Shown piece by piece: positions 8,891 to 17,806 of a stretch of 64,000 bases of DNA (its first letter is position 1; every line of letters starts with the position of its first letter). The DNA lies in contig NZ_JBLWFI010000001.1 in NCBI RefSeq assembly GCF_048898065.1, forward strand, positions 1,178,001 through 1,242,000. Reading direction: 5' to 3'. This stretch comes from Tepidibacillus_B infernus (GTDB lineage: Bacteria; Bacillota; Bacilli; Tepidibacillales; Tepidibacillaceae). The translations under genes and the position numbers were made by a program. Under the pieces are notes generated by a model that saw only the letters and a program-made list of their open reading frames with translations, had not been told where the DNA came from and did no database searches.

Positions 8891-9667
8891 TTATCTAGCA
8901 AGTTTGGCCGTTGGATAATCCGTAATGAGCATGTGCCCTGGGGCATGAGTAATCGTGATATCTGGTTTGCTATTTAATAGAGCGACTTGAGGCGTCACAC
9001 CACATGCCCAAAACACAGGTACTTCATTTTCTGCGATGTCAATAGAATCGCCAAAGTCTGGTGAATGGATGTCTTTGATACCAATTTGGGTAGGATCTCC
9101 TATATGAATAGGGGAACCATGTGCACTAGGAAACCTAGAAGTAATTTCGACAACACGAGGGATTAAAGAATAATGAAATGGTCTCATACTTACAACTTGA
9201 TTTCCTCTAAAAGATCCTGCTGGTTCAGTCTCAATATTCGTAATATACATCGCCACGTTTTTCCCTTGGTTGATGTGTTTTACGGGTATTCCATTATTTA
9301 TTAATTCATTTTCAAAAGTGAAACTGCATCCTAGAAGAAAGGTTACAAAATCATCTTGCCAAATATCCTTTATATCCAATGGTTCATCAACGAATTCACC
9401 ATTTTTAAATACTCGGTATTTAGGAACATCGGTTCTTATATCAATGATATCATCTGAATATTTTTTTATATAAGGTGAACCGGTATCCGTAATCTCTAAT
9501 ATTGGACAAGGTTTGGGATTTCTGATACAAAATAAAAGAAAATCATAAGCGTATTTTTTCGGTAGAATGACTACGTTTGCTTGTAATCGATCCATCCCAT
9601 AACCTGTCGTAGGTTTCGTAAATTCATTGGCTCTAATTTTCATTCTTAATTGTTGAACATTTTCCAT
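8891..9667 (-). CDS. DUF1445/YcsI-family putative hydro-lyase
   Basis: A 258-residue protein of the DUF1445 family, related to D-glutamate cyclase and annotated as putative hydro-lyase. Characteristic stretches are GYGMDRLQANVVILP near the N-terminus, LLGCSFTFE, NVAMYITN, MRP and HAPGHMLITD at the C-terminus. I place the start at the ATG at 9667 behind GGGGTGATG; the frame is open further upstream without a good ribosome site. In Bacillus the family sits near 5-oxoprolinase genes; here the neighbour is a nitrilase-type amidase. Confidence 0.82.
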   Translation of the reverse strand: MENVQQLRMKIRANEFTKPTTGYGMDRLQANVVILPKKYAYDFLLFCIRNPKPCPILEITDTGSPYIKKYSDDIIDIRTDVPKYRVFKNGEFVDEPLDIKDIWQDDFVTFLLGCSFTFENELINNGIPVKHINQGKNVAMYITNIETEPAGSFRGNQVVSMRPFHYSLIPRVVEITSRFPSAHGSPIHIGDPTQIGIKDIHSPDFGDSIDIAENEVPVFWACGVTPQVALLNSKPDITITHAPGHMLITDYPTAKLAR

Positions 9668-9723
9668 CTCATCACCCCATCTTTTAAATAAATGGTATGT
9701 AATATTATCGAACAAAAGAAGCT

Positions 9724-9759
9724 CTATTCGGAAAATAAGTCGTTACCAATACCACTCAT
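9724..9759 (-). other. 11-codon mini-ORF with strong ribosome site
   Basis: ATG with AAGGAGGATTAAG upstream, reading MSGIGNDLFSE then TAG, in the gap between the amidase and DUF1445 genes. It could be a translated leader or the remnant of a lost gene. Only the ribosome site argues for it. Confidence 0.3.
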
Positions 9760-9783
9760 CTTAATCCTCCTTCTTTTCTTTGA

Positions 9784-10575
9784 CTAAAAATAAAATTCTT
9801 CTTTACGGTCTTTAAATACAGGAATTCTGTTCCTTATCTCTGGAACAATGGACAAATCAAGTTCTGCCGTAATAATTTCTTCCTCTTCTGTACCTTCAGC
9901 AATCACCTCTCCCCATGGATCAATAATCATCGAATGGCCAAAGAATGTATTATTCGGGTCACTTCCCACACGATTCGTTGCAACCACAAACATTTGGTTC
10001 TCAATTGCTCGAGCAATAAGGAGACTTCTCCAATGATATAAGCGAGGATGTGGCCATTCTGCTGGGACAAATAATACTTCCATCCCATCTAATGCCATCG
10101 AACGTATTAACTCTGGAAAACGAATATCATAACAAATGACGATTCCGGCTTTATGGCCATATAAATCAAAAGTGAAACGTTTGTTACCGGGTTCAAGATA
10201 TTTTTCTTCATTCATGAGTCGAAATAGATGAATTTTATCATAGTAGCCTCGTACATCACCATGATTATCAATGACATAAGTAGTATTAAAGACCTTAATA
10301 TTCCTCACATTCGCCACCGAACCTGGGATGATATAGGAACCATATTGCTTAGCGATTGCCGTGAAGGAGGATTTAACCATTTCTCCATCTCGATCTCCAT
10401 TTTTAAGAGCGTTTTCAAGATCATACCCCAAATTCCACATTTCGGGAGCAAGCACCACATTGGATTGCTGCTGCTTGAGAGCCCTATGCATCGTGTCTAC
10501 TAACCGTTGTCTATTTACTTCAGATTGGCCAAATTGAATATCCATTTGGATTGCAGAAACTTTTATTTTATCCAT
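9784..10575 (-). CDS. Carbon-nitrogen hydrolase (nitrilase superfamily; omega-amidase-like)
   Basis: A 263-residue cytoplasmic amidase. The catalytic triad is visible: Glu in LAPEMWN (near 45), Lys in YYDKIHLF (near 115) and Cys in GIVICYDIRFPEL (near 148). Length and motifs match the omega-amidase/MtnU branch that hydrolyses alpha-keto acid amides; the precise substrate cannot be read. It may be cotranscribed with the DUF1445 gene 116 bases downstream. Confidence 0.85.
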   Translation of the reverse strand: MDKIKVSAIQMDIQFGQSEVNRQRLVDTMHRALKQQQSNVVLAPEMWNLGYDLENALKNGDRDGEMVKSSFTAIAKQYGSYIIPGSVANVRNIKVFNTTYVIDNHGDVRGYYDKIHLFRLMNEEKYLEPGNKRFTFDLYGHKAGIVICYDIRFPELIRSMALDGMEVLFVPAEWPHPRLYHWRSLLIARAIENQMFVVATNRVGSDPNNTFFGHSMIIDPWGEVIAEGTEEEEIITAELDLSIVPEIRNRIPVFKDRKEEFYF

Positions 10576-10858
10576 TACTATTCAATCCCCTTACTATTAT
10601 CGTGTGAGTTTCTCTATGACTAATGTCATCATACAACAAAAACTGCCAAGTGTCATGCGGCATTTCGTCTAATTTTGTAAGTTTTTACAATTCTTAACTA
10701 AGCTAAAAACCTTAATATATTCAATTTTGTACATTTGCTTAAATTTTTAAAAAAAATTTATGTAAAAATTGTGAATTTATTTATAGTCAGCTAATAAAAA
10801 TTATGTTATTATTTGTCATGTTGTGTAAAAACATCCACTGAAAGGCGTTTGATATATT

Positions 10859-11023
10859 TTGTCTGAACAACTTATAGAACAATTTGAAAATTTGCGAGAA
10901 GAAATGATTCAATCTGCTATGAAATATGGTTTGACTCATCCAGTCGTTATCAAGTTAAGCCAATCTTTAGACAAATTACATATCGAAATATTGAAAGAAC
11001 AGCAACAAAAAAAGAACATTTAA
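10859..11023 (+). CDS. Spo0E-like sporulation regulatory aspartyl-phosphate phosphatase
   Basis: A 54-residue helical hairpin protein starting at TTG. The signature SQxLD is present as KLSQSLDKLH around residues 33-41, preceded by the usual EQFENLREEM helix. Spo0E-family members dephosphorylate Spo0A~P and delay sporulation. Length matches the short members (YisI, YnzD). AAAGG lies upstream at a somewhat long distance. The end overlaps the convergent gene at 11020 by four bases. Confidence 0.85.
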   Translation: MSEQLIEQFENLREEMIQSAMKYGLTHPVVIKLSQSLDKLHIEILKEQQQKKNI

Positions 11024-12165
11024 TCAGTAAACAGTTCCTCAAAATCAATTGTCCATCGATCTGTAACTGAATTTCTTTTTAGTAGAAAATTCATTTTCCT
11101 TTTTTCTCTTCCCCCTTCTTTCCAATATAAGTTTACTTCTATGGGAATTTCAAATGACATTAGATTGAATGTGTTCGTCTTATCAAAAATAGTCGTTCTT
11201 GAGATTGTATCGATTTTATCCATTTCAACCAATAGTGAAGTTATTTCCTTATATTTATTTTTCGAAAGCAACATTTTAAACAACTGTTTATCATTTTGAT
11301 TTAAAGACATCAAAAATACATCAACAAGATCATATGGGTTGAGTGTGATTAAATATTGCTCTATTTTTCCTGCTGCTTTATATACCATGACTTGATGGCC
11401 AGGATCTAGATTTCTAGTTATATGCGTAATGCTCCCTTTAAAGTGGATACAAAAGTGTCCAGGGAACCCATTCCTAAGTGCACCGAACCCATGAGGCATT
11501 CCATTCATTGATGCAGCAATCCGTTGATTACCAATTTGGATTAGAATCGCTCTCCTATCCCAACTCCATTTCCCTTCATATATCTCTCTCATAATTTTAG
11601 TATCCTCTTTTGATAATGGTTGCACATCAGCATGATGACTTCCTGCTCTTCGTTGAACATTGAAACGTAGTCCTGTCTCTAAGTCGATCACTTGGAATTT
11701 TGTTTTCCTAGGGATAATCGTATCGACCTCTTCCCATGGTAACAATTCTCCATAGTGCTTTCTTTTTATGATTTCTATGTATGTAAATAATTGCTCTTGA
11801 AGATGAGCTGGCAAATGAACCTTTTTAAGCTGTCGAACATCAAATAAGTTACCATATTGATCTGCTAAGTAACGACGAACACCACTTTGTTGATTTATAG
11901 TGATATAGGTGTCTGTAAAAGGAAGAACTACCTTAGAGGGATATAAAGGACTTTTTACAATTTCTTTTATTATTTTACTTTGATAGATGGTTAGTTTTGT
12001 TTCATTAATTGCTTCAGGTGACGATTTGATGGAAATGGTTATTTTACTTGCTTCTTTTGAGGAAACATTGTGAGAAAATGATGCAAAAAATACGAAACTA
12101 AAAACGAGAGTGAAAAGAATTAAAATAATGACCCTGTTTCCTTTTTCCAATACAACCAGCTCCAA
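11020..12165 (-). CDS. Hypothetical exported protein, 381 aa
   Basis: Residues 10-30 form a hydrophobic signal or anchor segment, after which the protein is expected outside the membrane. A central conserved-looking block (GFGALRNGFPGHFCIHF, about residues 225-245) contains Cys and His residues that could be catalytic or metal binding. The C-terminal third is mixed alpha/beta. I do not recognise the family with certainty; proteins with this GHFCIHF block occur in Firmicutes as uncharacterised secreted proteins, so treat function as unknown. Confidence 0.65.
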   Translation of the reverse strand: MELVVLEKGNRVIILILFTLVFSFVFFASFSHNVSSKEASKITISIKSSPEAINETKLTIYQSKIIKEIVKSPLYPSKVVLPFTDTYITINQQSGVRRYLADQYGNLFDVRQLKKVHLPAHLQEQLFTYIEIIKRKHYGELLPWEEVDTIIPRKTKFQVIDLETGLRFNVQRRAGSHHADVQPLSKEDTKIMREIYEGKWSWDRRAILIQIGNQRIAASMNGMPHGFGALRNGFPGHFCIHFKGSITHITRNLDPGHQVMVYKAAGKIEQYLITLNPYDLVDVFLMSLNQNDKQLFKMLLSKNKYKEITSLLVEMDKIDTISRTTIFDKTNTFNLMSFEIPIEVNLYWKEGGREKRKMNFLLKRNSVTDRWTIDFEELFTD

Positions 12166-12265
12166 TCGAAGATTTCTCAGTTATATTCTTTGTATTGGAA
12201 AAAAAGATATACAAATATCACCATTTTGCATTGGCGTGAAGATTACTAGGTGTGTAATAAAAAAA

Positions 12266-12290
12266 CCTTGAAATATTAAAACTTTCAAGG
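12266..12290 (-). terminator. Intrinsic terminator of the nitronate monooxygenase gene
   Basis: CCTTGAAA/TTTCAAGG stem with a 9-base loop and a T-run on the minus strand. Confidence 0.8.
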
Positions 12291-12309
12291 ATTTTTACTA
12301 CTAATATCT

Positions 12310-13383
12310 TTACATAGACATCATCAGTTCAGCTTCTTGAACGAGCTCTTTCATCAATTTTTTAACAGTAATAATCTCATTTAATCGATACCCATTTGAA
12401 CCGGTAAAAATCAATCCGTTTGAAATATTCCCTTTCACTGCCTCGATAAGTGCTTTTGATATACAATAAGGAGTCGTTTTAGGGTCGCAAGTGACTAAAC
12501 AATCATAGCACTTTTTTACAGGTATTCTTTCTCCTTCAACTGTTTTAACAAACTCATTATGGATGGCTCTTCCTGGAAGACCAACAGGACTTTTTACAAG
12601 GTTGATATCCTCTTGTTTTGAACGAATAAATGCCTGTTTGTAATTAACATCTGCATCACATTCTTCTGTAGCAATAAAGCGAGTTCCCATCTGTACTCCG
12701 GAGACTCCTAATTTTAAATATTTTGCAATATCTTGACCATTAAAAATACCTCCTGCAGCAATAATAGGGATACGTTTTTTATATTTTTCTTCAAATGAAT
12801 GTAACGCTTCTCTTACATCACTTAAGATTTGAGAAAGATTTATTTTAGATTTTAATTCATCAATGGAAAAACCCAAATGTCCACCTGCTTCAGGTCCTTC
12901 AACAATCATTAAATCAGGTAAATATTCATACCTTTTGTCCCATAGCTTCGTCATTAGATATGCTGCTTTTCCTGAAGAGACAATCGGTGCGATTTTCGTT
13001 TTTGTGCCTTTAATAAATTCAGGTAATTCCTTAGGTAACCCGGCTCCAGAAACAATAATGTCTATTTTTTCCTCTACCGCGGTTCTTACCATTTCCTTAT
13101 AATGGTTCATGGCCACCATAAGGTTAACCCCTATAATGCCTTTGGGACTTAACTCCCGTGCCTTACTAATTTCTTTTCTTAGAGCTCTTATATTAGCAAG
13201 AAGAGCATTGTTTTCGAAATCTGGTTCATTAAAACCAATTTGCACCCCAGAAATGATCCCAATTCCTCCCTCATTTGCTACAGCTGAGGCTAACCTAGAA
13301 CGAGAAACACCTACGCCCATTCCTCCTTGAATAATAGGTACTGACGCTATTAAATCTCCTAACGAGAGTGAAGGTAATTTCAT
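12310..13383 (-). CDS. Nitronate monooxygenase family FMN protein
   Basis: A 357-residue TIM-barrel flavoprotein of the 2-nitropropane dioxygenase family. FMN-binding features are PIIQGGMGVGVS at the N-terminus, GPEAGGHLG near 175, IAAGGIFNG and GVQMGTRFIATEE. It is expected to oxidise alkyl nitronates or a related toxic nitro compound in the cytoplasm. A C-terminal Cys cluster (CYDCLVTCDPKTTPYC) is characteristic of one subgroup. ATG at 13383 follows CAAGGAG; the upstream in-frame ATG lacks a site. Confidence 0.85.
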   Translation of the reverse strand: MKLPSLSLGDLIASVPIIQGGMGVGVSRSRLASAVANEGGIGIISGVQIGFNEPDFENNALLANIRALRKEISKARELSPKGIIGVNLMVAMNHYKEMVRTAVEEKIDIIVSGAGLPKELPEFIKGTKTKIAPIVSSGKAAYLMTKLWDKRYEYLPDLMIVEGPEAGGHLGFSIDELKSKINLSQILSDVREALHSFEEKYKKRIPIIAAGGIFNGQDIAKYLKLGVSGVQMGTRFIATEECDADVNYKQAFIRSKQEDINLVKSPVGLPGRAIHNEFVKTVEGERIPVKKCYDCLVTCDPKTTPYCISKALIEAVKGNISNGLIFTGSNGYRLNEIITVKKLMKELVQEAELMMSM

Positions 13384-13507
13384 AAAATCGACTCCTTGAA
13401 TTTGTTTAATGATTATCATTGTTTGCATTATAACGTTTTAAACCTTTAAAGTAAATATTTCACTTGAATTAGTTAGTATAAGTTTGACAATTTTGGAGAT
13501 TTCGTAA

Positions 13508-13543
13508 GCAAAAAAAAACCTTCCTATAATAGAAAGGTTTGTT
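13508..13543 (-). terminator. Intrinsic terminator of the 49-aa gene
   Basis: AAACCTT/AAGGTTT stem followed by nine T residues on the minus strand. Confidence 0.75.
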
Positions 13544-13636
13544 TCCATATCTTTAATATCTCTTTCACTAGGTTGAATAGGTCTTTTATATGAACTCAGT
13601 ATCTTACTGTATTATAAATAAAATAATTGCAAGTTC

Positions 13637-13786
13637 TTACTTTTTGGCTAGATAAAAATCCCAAACAGCTTCTTGTTCTTTTTTTGTTAAATACTCTTCA
13701 AAGCTCATCATTTTACCTTTATAGTTTACAACGTAATCTAATAAATCTTTTTGACGAGCTACCTCTTCCACTTTGTAGATTGCCAT
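13637..13786 (-). CDS. Small hypothetical protein, 49 aa
   Basis: A short charged, soluble protein (MAIYKVEEVARQKD, then a KKEQEAVWDFYL tail). I do not recognise it. ATG at 13786 has AAGAGGTGATT upstream; the longer ORF would include that site. It has its own terminator at 13508-13543, so it is likely a real monocistronic gene. Confidence 0.6.
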   Translation of the reverse strand: MAIYKVEEVARQKDLLDYVVNYKGKMMSFEEYLTKKEQEAVWDFYLAKK

Positions 13787-13982
13787 CCCAATCACCTCTT
13801 TTTTAATTTCAATCTCATTATACAACATTTTTTAGTCTATGATTGTGAAAATTATAACAAAAATATGAACATCGTTAAAGTTTAAATCTTTAGAAAAATC
13901 AATTAAATACTTTAATATCGGCTAATTTTATTAGATTTCCAGAATTTAATATCTAATAAAAATTTTATGACTATTTTATATG

Positions 13983-13996
13983 TGAAAACGATAACA
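13983..13996. promoter_or_regulatory. Candidate cre (CcpA) site
   Basis: TGAAAACGATAACA matches the cre consensus TGWNANCGNTNWCA at every position. It lies about 200 bases upstream of the 49-aa gene, in AT-rich DNA with no gene. CcpA control is inference. Confidence 0.4.
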
Positions 13997-14033
13997 ATTT
14001 ATTATTATGTATTACGGGATAGCAATAAAGAAC

Positions 14034-14059
14034 AACAGCTACGTTTGTTTGTAGCTGTT
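14034..14059 (-). terminator. Intrinsic terminator of the 48-aa gene
   Basis: Perfect 9-bp stem AACAGCTAC/GTAGCTGTT with an 8-base loop, starting a few bases after the stop codon. The following T-run is moderate. Confidence 0.7.
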
Positions 14060-14062
14060 AGT

Positions 14063-14209
14063 TTATCGACGATCACTTACTAATTTAACCACCCTTGTAT
14101 ATTTCCCCTTTTTTACCTCTTCAGGAGTTGCATCTTCATCTAGTGCATCCATCTCCATACTTGGTGCAATGGTAGGCTCCTTTTCTTTAGGACTGATTTT
14201 CTTATCCAC
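14063..14209 (-). CDS. Small hypothetical protein, 48 aa
   Basis: GTG start with AAGGAGATG upstream. A hydrophilic protein, acidic in the middle (EMDALDEDATPEEVKK) with a basic tail. I do not recognise it. The ribosome site lies inside the end of the 26-aa ORF upstream, which suggests translational coupling. A terminator follows directly. Confidence 0.6.
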   Translation of the reverse strand: MDKKISPKEKEPTIAPSMEMDALDEDATPEEVKKGKYTRVVKLVSDRR

Positions 14210-14215
14210 GATGAT

Positions 14216-14296
14216 TCATCTCCTTTTCTTTACCTTATGTTCATTATGCTCCATAAATTGGATTTCATTCTTTATATTGTCGCTATTATCATCCAT
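14216..14296 (-). CDS. Very small ORF, 26 aa
   Basis: ATG with AGAGGTGATAAG upstream, encoding an Asn/Asp/Lys/His-rich peptide (MDDNSDNIKNEIQFM and on). Its last codons contain the ribosome site of the 48-aa gene, so it may be a real first cistron or a coupling leader. No homology judged. Confidence 0.4.
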   Translation of the reverse strand: MDDNSDNIKNEIQFMEHNEHKVKKRR

Positions 14297-14431
14297 TTAC
14301 TTATCACCTCTGTACCCTTTCAGGAATAACATCTTGAAAGATGGTGGTCTAAAAAATCAAAAAAGGGTTTATATCCGACCATCAACTTTCCAAAATCTTT
14401 TATGGCCTTCAAACCCTTGATATATAAAGTA

Positions 14432-14507
14432 TGGTGACCCCGACTGGGTTCGAACCAGCGACCCCCACCCTGTCAAGATGGTGCTCTCCCGGCTGAGCTA
14501 CGGAGTC
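14432..14507 (-). tRNA. tRNA-Val (anticodon GAC)
   Basis: A full cloverleaf. The acceptor pairs GACTCCG with CGGGGTC, the anticodon loop is TTGACAG, the T-loop is GGTTCGAAC, and CCA is encoded. It is the last of five tRNAs in the transcript. Confidence 0.95.
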
Positions 14508-14540
14508 ACATATATTCGACGTTGTTACACTCAATTTAGA

Positions 14541-14629
14541 TGGTGCCGAGGACCGGACTTGAACCGGTACGGTAGTCACCTACCGCAGGATTTTAAGTCC
14601 TGTGCGTCTGCCAATTCCGCCACCCCGGC
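14541..14629 (-). tRNA. tRNA-Leu (anticodon TAA)
   Basis: Long variable arm, acceptor GCCGGGG/CCTCGGC, anticodon loop CTTAAAA and encoded CCA. Class II tRNA. Confidence 0.95.
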
Positions 14630-14641
14630 AGGACTTTTAAA

Positions 14642-14717
<76 letters not shown>

Positions 14718-14753
14718 CTACTAATTTAACTTTAAACAAATACTTTTTTAAAA

Positions 14754-14830
14754 TGGCGGAGCTGACGGGATTCGAACCCGCGGTCTCCTGCGTGACAGGC
14801 AGGCATGTTAGGCCTCTACACCACAGCTCC
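14754..14830 (-). tRNA. tRNA-Asp (anticodon GTC)
   Basis: Acceptor GGAGCTG/CAGCTCC, anticodon loop CTGTCAC, discriminator G and encoded CCA. Confidence 0.95.
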
Positions 14831-14872
14831 ATAATATAAATGGGAATATTCGACGTAGTGCAAATAGTTTAT

Positions 14873-14948
<76 letters not shown>

Positions 14949-14979
14949 TCATTACATAATAAAATTAGCGACAAAAATT

Positions 14980-15008
14980 ATTATATATGATTTATAACAT
15001 TTATGCAA
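14980..15008 (-). promoter_or_regulatory. Sigma-A promoter of the tRNA cluster
   Basis: TTGCAT, a 17-base spacer and a perfect TATAAT, about 30 bases before the initiator tRNA. Confidence 0.8.
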
Positions 15009-15194
15009 CAATTTTTAAAAATAGTTTTATCCCTTAAACCTCTTGGTCTTTGGGACAAAAGTAATTTTACCTAGAGTACAATAATTTGTCAATAGTATTG
15101 TCACATATATTTAGTGAATTGGGTTTACAATAACATTGTCAGTGTATACATGAATACCATTGACTTGAACCATGGTTAAGGAGAGTGTTGCATT

Positions 15195-15680
15195 TTGGCC
15201 AAACAAATAAAAGACAGACAAATCGCTTATGTAAATAAAGAAACAAATCTGTTGGTGTCACAAATCGTAAGTGGAACTCAATCACTACTACAGCAGACTA
15301 AACAATTACAGAGCAATCCATCATTAGTTGTACCTATACAACAATCTCAACTTACGTCGTCCACTGCATCTAACAACATGCAAATGTCTCAACAAAATTT
15401 CAAAACGCAACAACTTGGGCGGGCACAACAACATACTAGCGTCCCTGAAATGCAGCATTTAGATCAAATGCTACAAAAATTTTATAACGAGATTGGTAAG
15501 ATGGAAACCGAATACAACCAATTGAAATCAGCCAATATGAATCCTTTACATCTTCAGCAATTGATGCAACAAAAAGCAAATGCGCTCCAATCATTTAGTA
15601 ATCAAATACAACAAACAATCAATCAGGTTCAATTATCAAGTCAAACGAATCAAATTTATGAATCAGGCCATGGTTTCTAA
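15195..15680 (+). CDS. Glutamine-rich hypothetical protein, 161 aa
   Basis: TTG start behind AAGGAGAG. A soluble protein very rich in Gln, Ser and Asn, with helical, possibly coiled-coil stretches (residues 85-150), no signal peptide and no cysteines. I do not recognise it. Sporulating Bacillales have Gln-rich small spore and coat proteins, but nothing here proves that role. Confidence 0.65.
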   Translation: MAKQIKDRQIAYVNKETNLLVSQIVSGTQSLLQQTKQLQSNPSLVVPIQQSQLTSSTASNNMQMSQQNFKTQQLGRAQQHTSVPEMQHLDQMLQKFYNEIGKMETEYNQLKSANMNPLHLQQLMQQKANALQSFSNQIQQTINQVQLSSQTNQIYESGHGF

Positions 15681-15688
15681 AAAGTTTT

Positions 15689-15712
15689 GGCTGTTGAAAT
15701 TCATCAACAGCC
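15689..15712. terminator. Bidirectional terminator between convergent genes
   Basis: GGCTGTTGA/TCAACAGCC stem with a 6-base loop. A T-run follows on the minus strand and T-rich DNA on the plus strand. Confidence 0.8.
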
Positions 15713-15733
15713 TCTCATATTTTCATACAAAGC

Positions 15734-16288
15734 TCATTTCTCTCGTTCATTTAAAAACTCTTTAGTTAAAATAGGTTGATATTTTACCCCAGAAACCGTA
15801 AAAACTGACTGGTATAAAGTTAGAGAAGTTACTTGCCATACAGAAGACGTTAGTTTAAAATTTTCCTTTTTAAAGGGAACATTCACCTTTCTTGCTAATG
15901 TTACATGAGGAGTATACTTTGGCTTTGCATCGAATGTAATCTTTGTTTTTGTCAATGCTTCAACAAAATTTTGGTAAAGTTTGTTTAACATTTGCAAGTC
16001 CCCATGAACATCAGCCCATAAAATATTAGGCTTATTTTCGCTAGGAAAGGCACTTATATTCTTTAACTGTAATTGAAAAGGGGATACATTTTTTACAGCC
16101 TCATTTAATGCTTGGTCTAACGATTCCATCTCTTTTTCATCGACTTCCCCTAAAAAAAGAAGAGTAATATGCCAATTTTCTTCTGGTACCCATTTTCCCA
16201 ATTGTAAGCTGTTGCGAATAATTGGCAATTGTTGTTTAAGTTCATTTTTTACATGTTCAGCTAGCTTAAGTGCAACAAATAATCTCAT
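15734..16288 (-). CDS. thpR: RNA 2',3'-cyclic phosphodiesterase (2H family)
   Basis: A 184-residue protein with the two HxTx motifs of the LigT/ThpR 2H phosphoesterases: HITLLFLG near residue 40 and HVTLAR near 128. It opens cyclic phosphates on RNA ends. The gene ends two bases before the next one (PgpA-like at 16291), so the two are probably cotranscribed. Confidence 0.88.
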   Translation of the reverse strand: MRLFVALKLAEHVKNELKQQLPIIRNSLQLGKWVPEENWHITLLFLGEVDEKEMESLDQALNEAVKNVSPFQLQLKNISAFPSENKPNILWADVHGDLQMLNKLYQNFVEALTKTKITFDAKPKYTPHVTLARKVNVPFKKENFKLTSSVWQVTSLTLYQSVFTVSGVKYQPILTKEFLNEREK

Positions 16289-16290
16289 AG

Positions 16291-16839
16291 CTAAACCACA
16301 TTATCCTCAGTCATTTGTTCTTCTATTTCTTCCACCATTTCTTGCACATCTCTTAATCGATGGGCAATACGTCCTGCCGCTGAAGCAGCGATTCCAGCAA
16401 CAAGGTCATCCAAAAACGTATGAACACCTTTACCGTTTTTTGTATCCAACTTTTTAATTATTCCCACTTTATCTTTATCTAAATATCCAAAAGTGGTCAC
16501 TGCAATGCTTCCATAACCAAAGACAGAGCCTAATGCCATTGTTTCATCAATTCCAAAAAGTCCTTCATCAGACTCAACAAGAGATTGCAATGGTTCAGTT
16601 AACAAACCTTTTTCAGCCAATACGTCTAACTCGATCCCAACAAGTAATGCATGTTGAACTTCACGTTTTTCTAATACTTTGTTTACACTTTCCAGGCAAA
16701 GCTCCATGGTTAAATCTTTATTATATGGCAATTGTAATTCATAGACGATTTCTGCAATGTCTTCCAATGTAACACCGCGTTCTCTTAATCTCTGTAACGC
16801 TGCAGCTTTTACCTCTTTACTTGGTACCCTTCTTTTCAA
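16291..16839 (-). CDS. Phosphatidylglycerophosphatase A-like protein (YutG family)
   Basis: A 182-residue protein of the PgpA/YutG family. The conserved core FGIDETMALGSVFGYGSIAVTTFG is visible near residues 95-118, and a KNGKGVHTFLDDLVAGIAASAAGRI block follows. An N-terminal helical extension (residues 1-75) is typical of the Bacillus YutG branch, whose members are small and have few membrane helices. Function in phospholipid synthesis is by family only. Confidence 0.82.
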   Translation of the reverse strand: MKRRVPSKEVKAAALQRLRERGVTLEDIAEIVYELQLPYNKDLTMELCLESVNKVLEKREVQHALLVGIELDVLAEKGLLTEPLQSLVESDEGLFGIDETMALGSVFGYGSIAVTTFGYLDKDKVGIIKKLDTKNGKGVHTFLDDLVAGIAASAAGRIAHRLRDVQEMVEEIEEQMTEDNVV

Positions 16840-16931
16840 TACCTGTCACCTCCAAAAATATCTTTCTCCATCATATCACTTTCTCTACATATACAAAATA
16901 AACTTCATTATATATATTATTAAAAAAAAGA

Positions 16932-16960
16932 GTAGCAGTGAATCATGCTTACACTGCCAC
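16932..16960 (-). terminator. Intrinsic terminator of the 34-aa membrane protein gene
   Basis: GTGGCAGTG/CACTGCTAC stem (one G-U pair in RNA) followed by TCTTTTTTTT on the minus strand. Confidence 0.8.
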
Positions 16961-16993
16961 CCTTATCAAATATAAAATAAAAATAGATAAAGA

Positions 16994-17098
16994 TTATTGA
17001 TTTTGATGTTGATCCAGTCTTTGAATTAAATAGGCTAAACCATAACTCATTCCAACTAAAAAAAGCAAAGCGATAAAAACAATAAAAATGACTGCCAT
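16994..17098 (-). CDS. Small single-span membrane protein, 34 aa
   Basis: ATG with GGAGGAATAAA at ideal spacing. Residues 3-25 are hydrophobic (AVIFIVFIALLFLVG), followed by a polar tail rich in Gln and His. It has its own terminator. I do not recognise the family. Confidence 0.6.
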   Translation of the reverse strand: MAVIFIVFIALLFLVGMSYGLAYLIQRLDQHQNQ

Positions 17099-17256
17099 TT
17101 TATTCCTCCTTCATGTAAAAAAACTCTTTCTTAGTTTATACGGAAAAAAGGCAATTTATTCTTTCATTGTATTTACCAAAATATTTCATATTTCAAATTC
17201 TTTTGATAAAATAGGTTTATGAACCTAATGATAGGTTGAAAAAGGAGGAAAAAGGT

Positions 17257-17763
17257 ATGAAATATGGTATTGTGATTTACCCCCAAAAGGAAATACAGGA
17301 TTGGGCGAATTCATTACGAAAACGTTATGATTCTCATTACACATTAATTCCGCCCCATATTACAATTAAAGAGGCTTTTGAGATAGAAAATATAAACGAG
17401 GCTATTCAATATATTGAAAACATTACAAGTCAAATTCCTCCTTTTACATTAAAACTAAGCAAAGTCGGTACTTTTCTTCCTATCTCTCCTGTTGTATATG
17501 TAGGGTTTGAAAAAAATCCTGTTATTTATGAATTACAAGAAAAACTAAACGCTGACATCTTAAAGCGGCCATTAAAACATCAATTTATTCCACATATGAC
17601 CATTGCTCAAGATTTGCATGAACAAGAAATACATGATGTATATGGTAGATTGAAATTGGAAAATTTAAATAAGTCTATACTGGTCGATCGAATTCATTTG
17701 TGTTATCAGATTGAGAATCAATCATGGACAGTTTATCAAACTTTTTTATTAACAGGAAAATAA
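17257..17763 (+). CDS. yjcG: 2H phosphoesterase superfamily protein YjcG
   Basis: A 168-residue cytoplasmic protein with the two HxT motifs (PPHITIKEAF near 38, PHMTIAQD near 118) of 2'-5' RNA ligase-like 2H enzymes. The N-terminus MKYGIVIYPQKEIQ matches B. subtilis YjcG. ATG at 17257 lies after AAAGGAGG; the seven-codon longer frame includes that site. It is followed by yjcF after 43 bases, the same pair as in Bacillus, in inverted order. Confidence 0.88.
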   Translation: MKYGIVIYPQKEIQDWANSLRKRYDSHYTLIPPHITIKEAFEIENINEAIQYIENITSQIPPFTLKLSKVGTFLPISPVVYVGFEKNPVIYELQEKLNADILKRPLKHQFIPHMTIAQDLHEQEIHDVYGRLKLENLNKSILVDRIHLCYQIENQSWTVYQTFLLTGK

Positions 17764-17806
17764 TAGCAGTGAATTTAAATATTCGTAGCAAATTTGAGGT
17801 GAGTTT

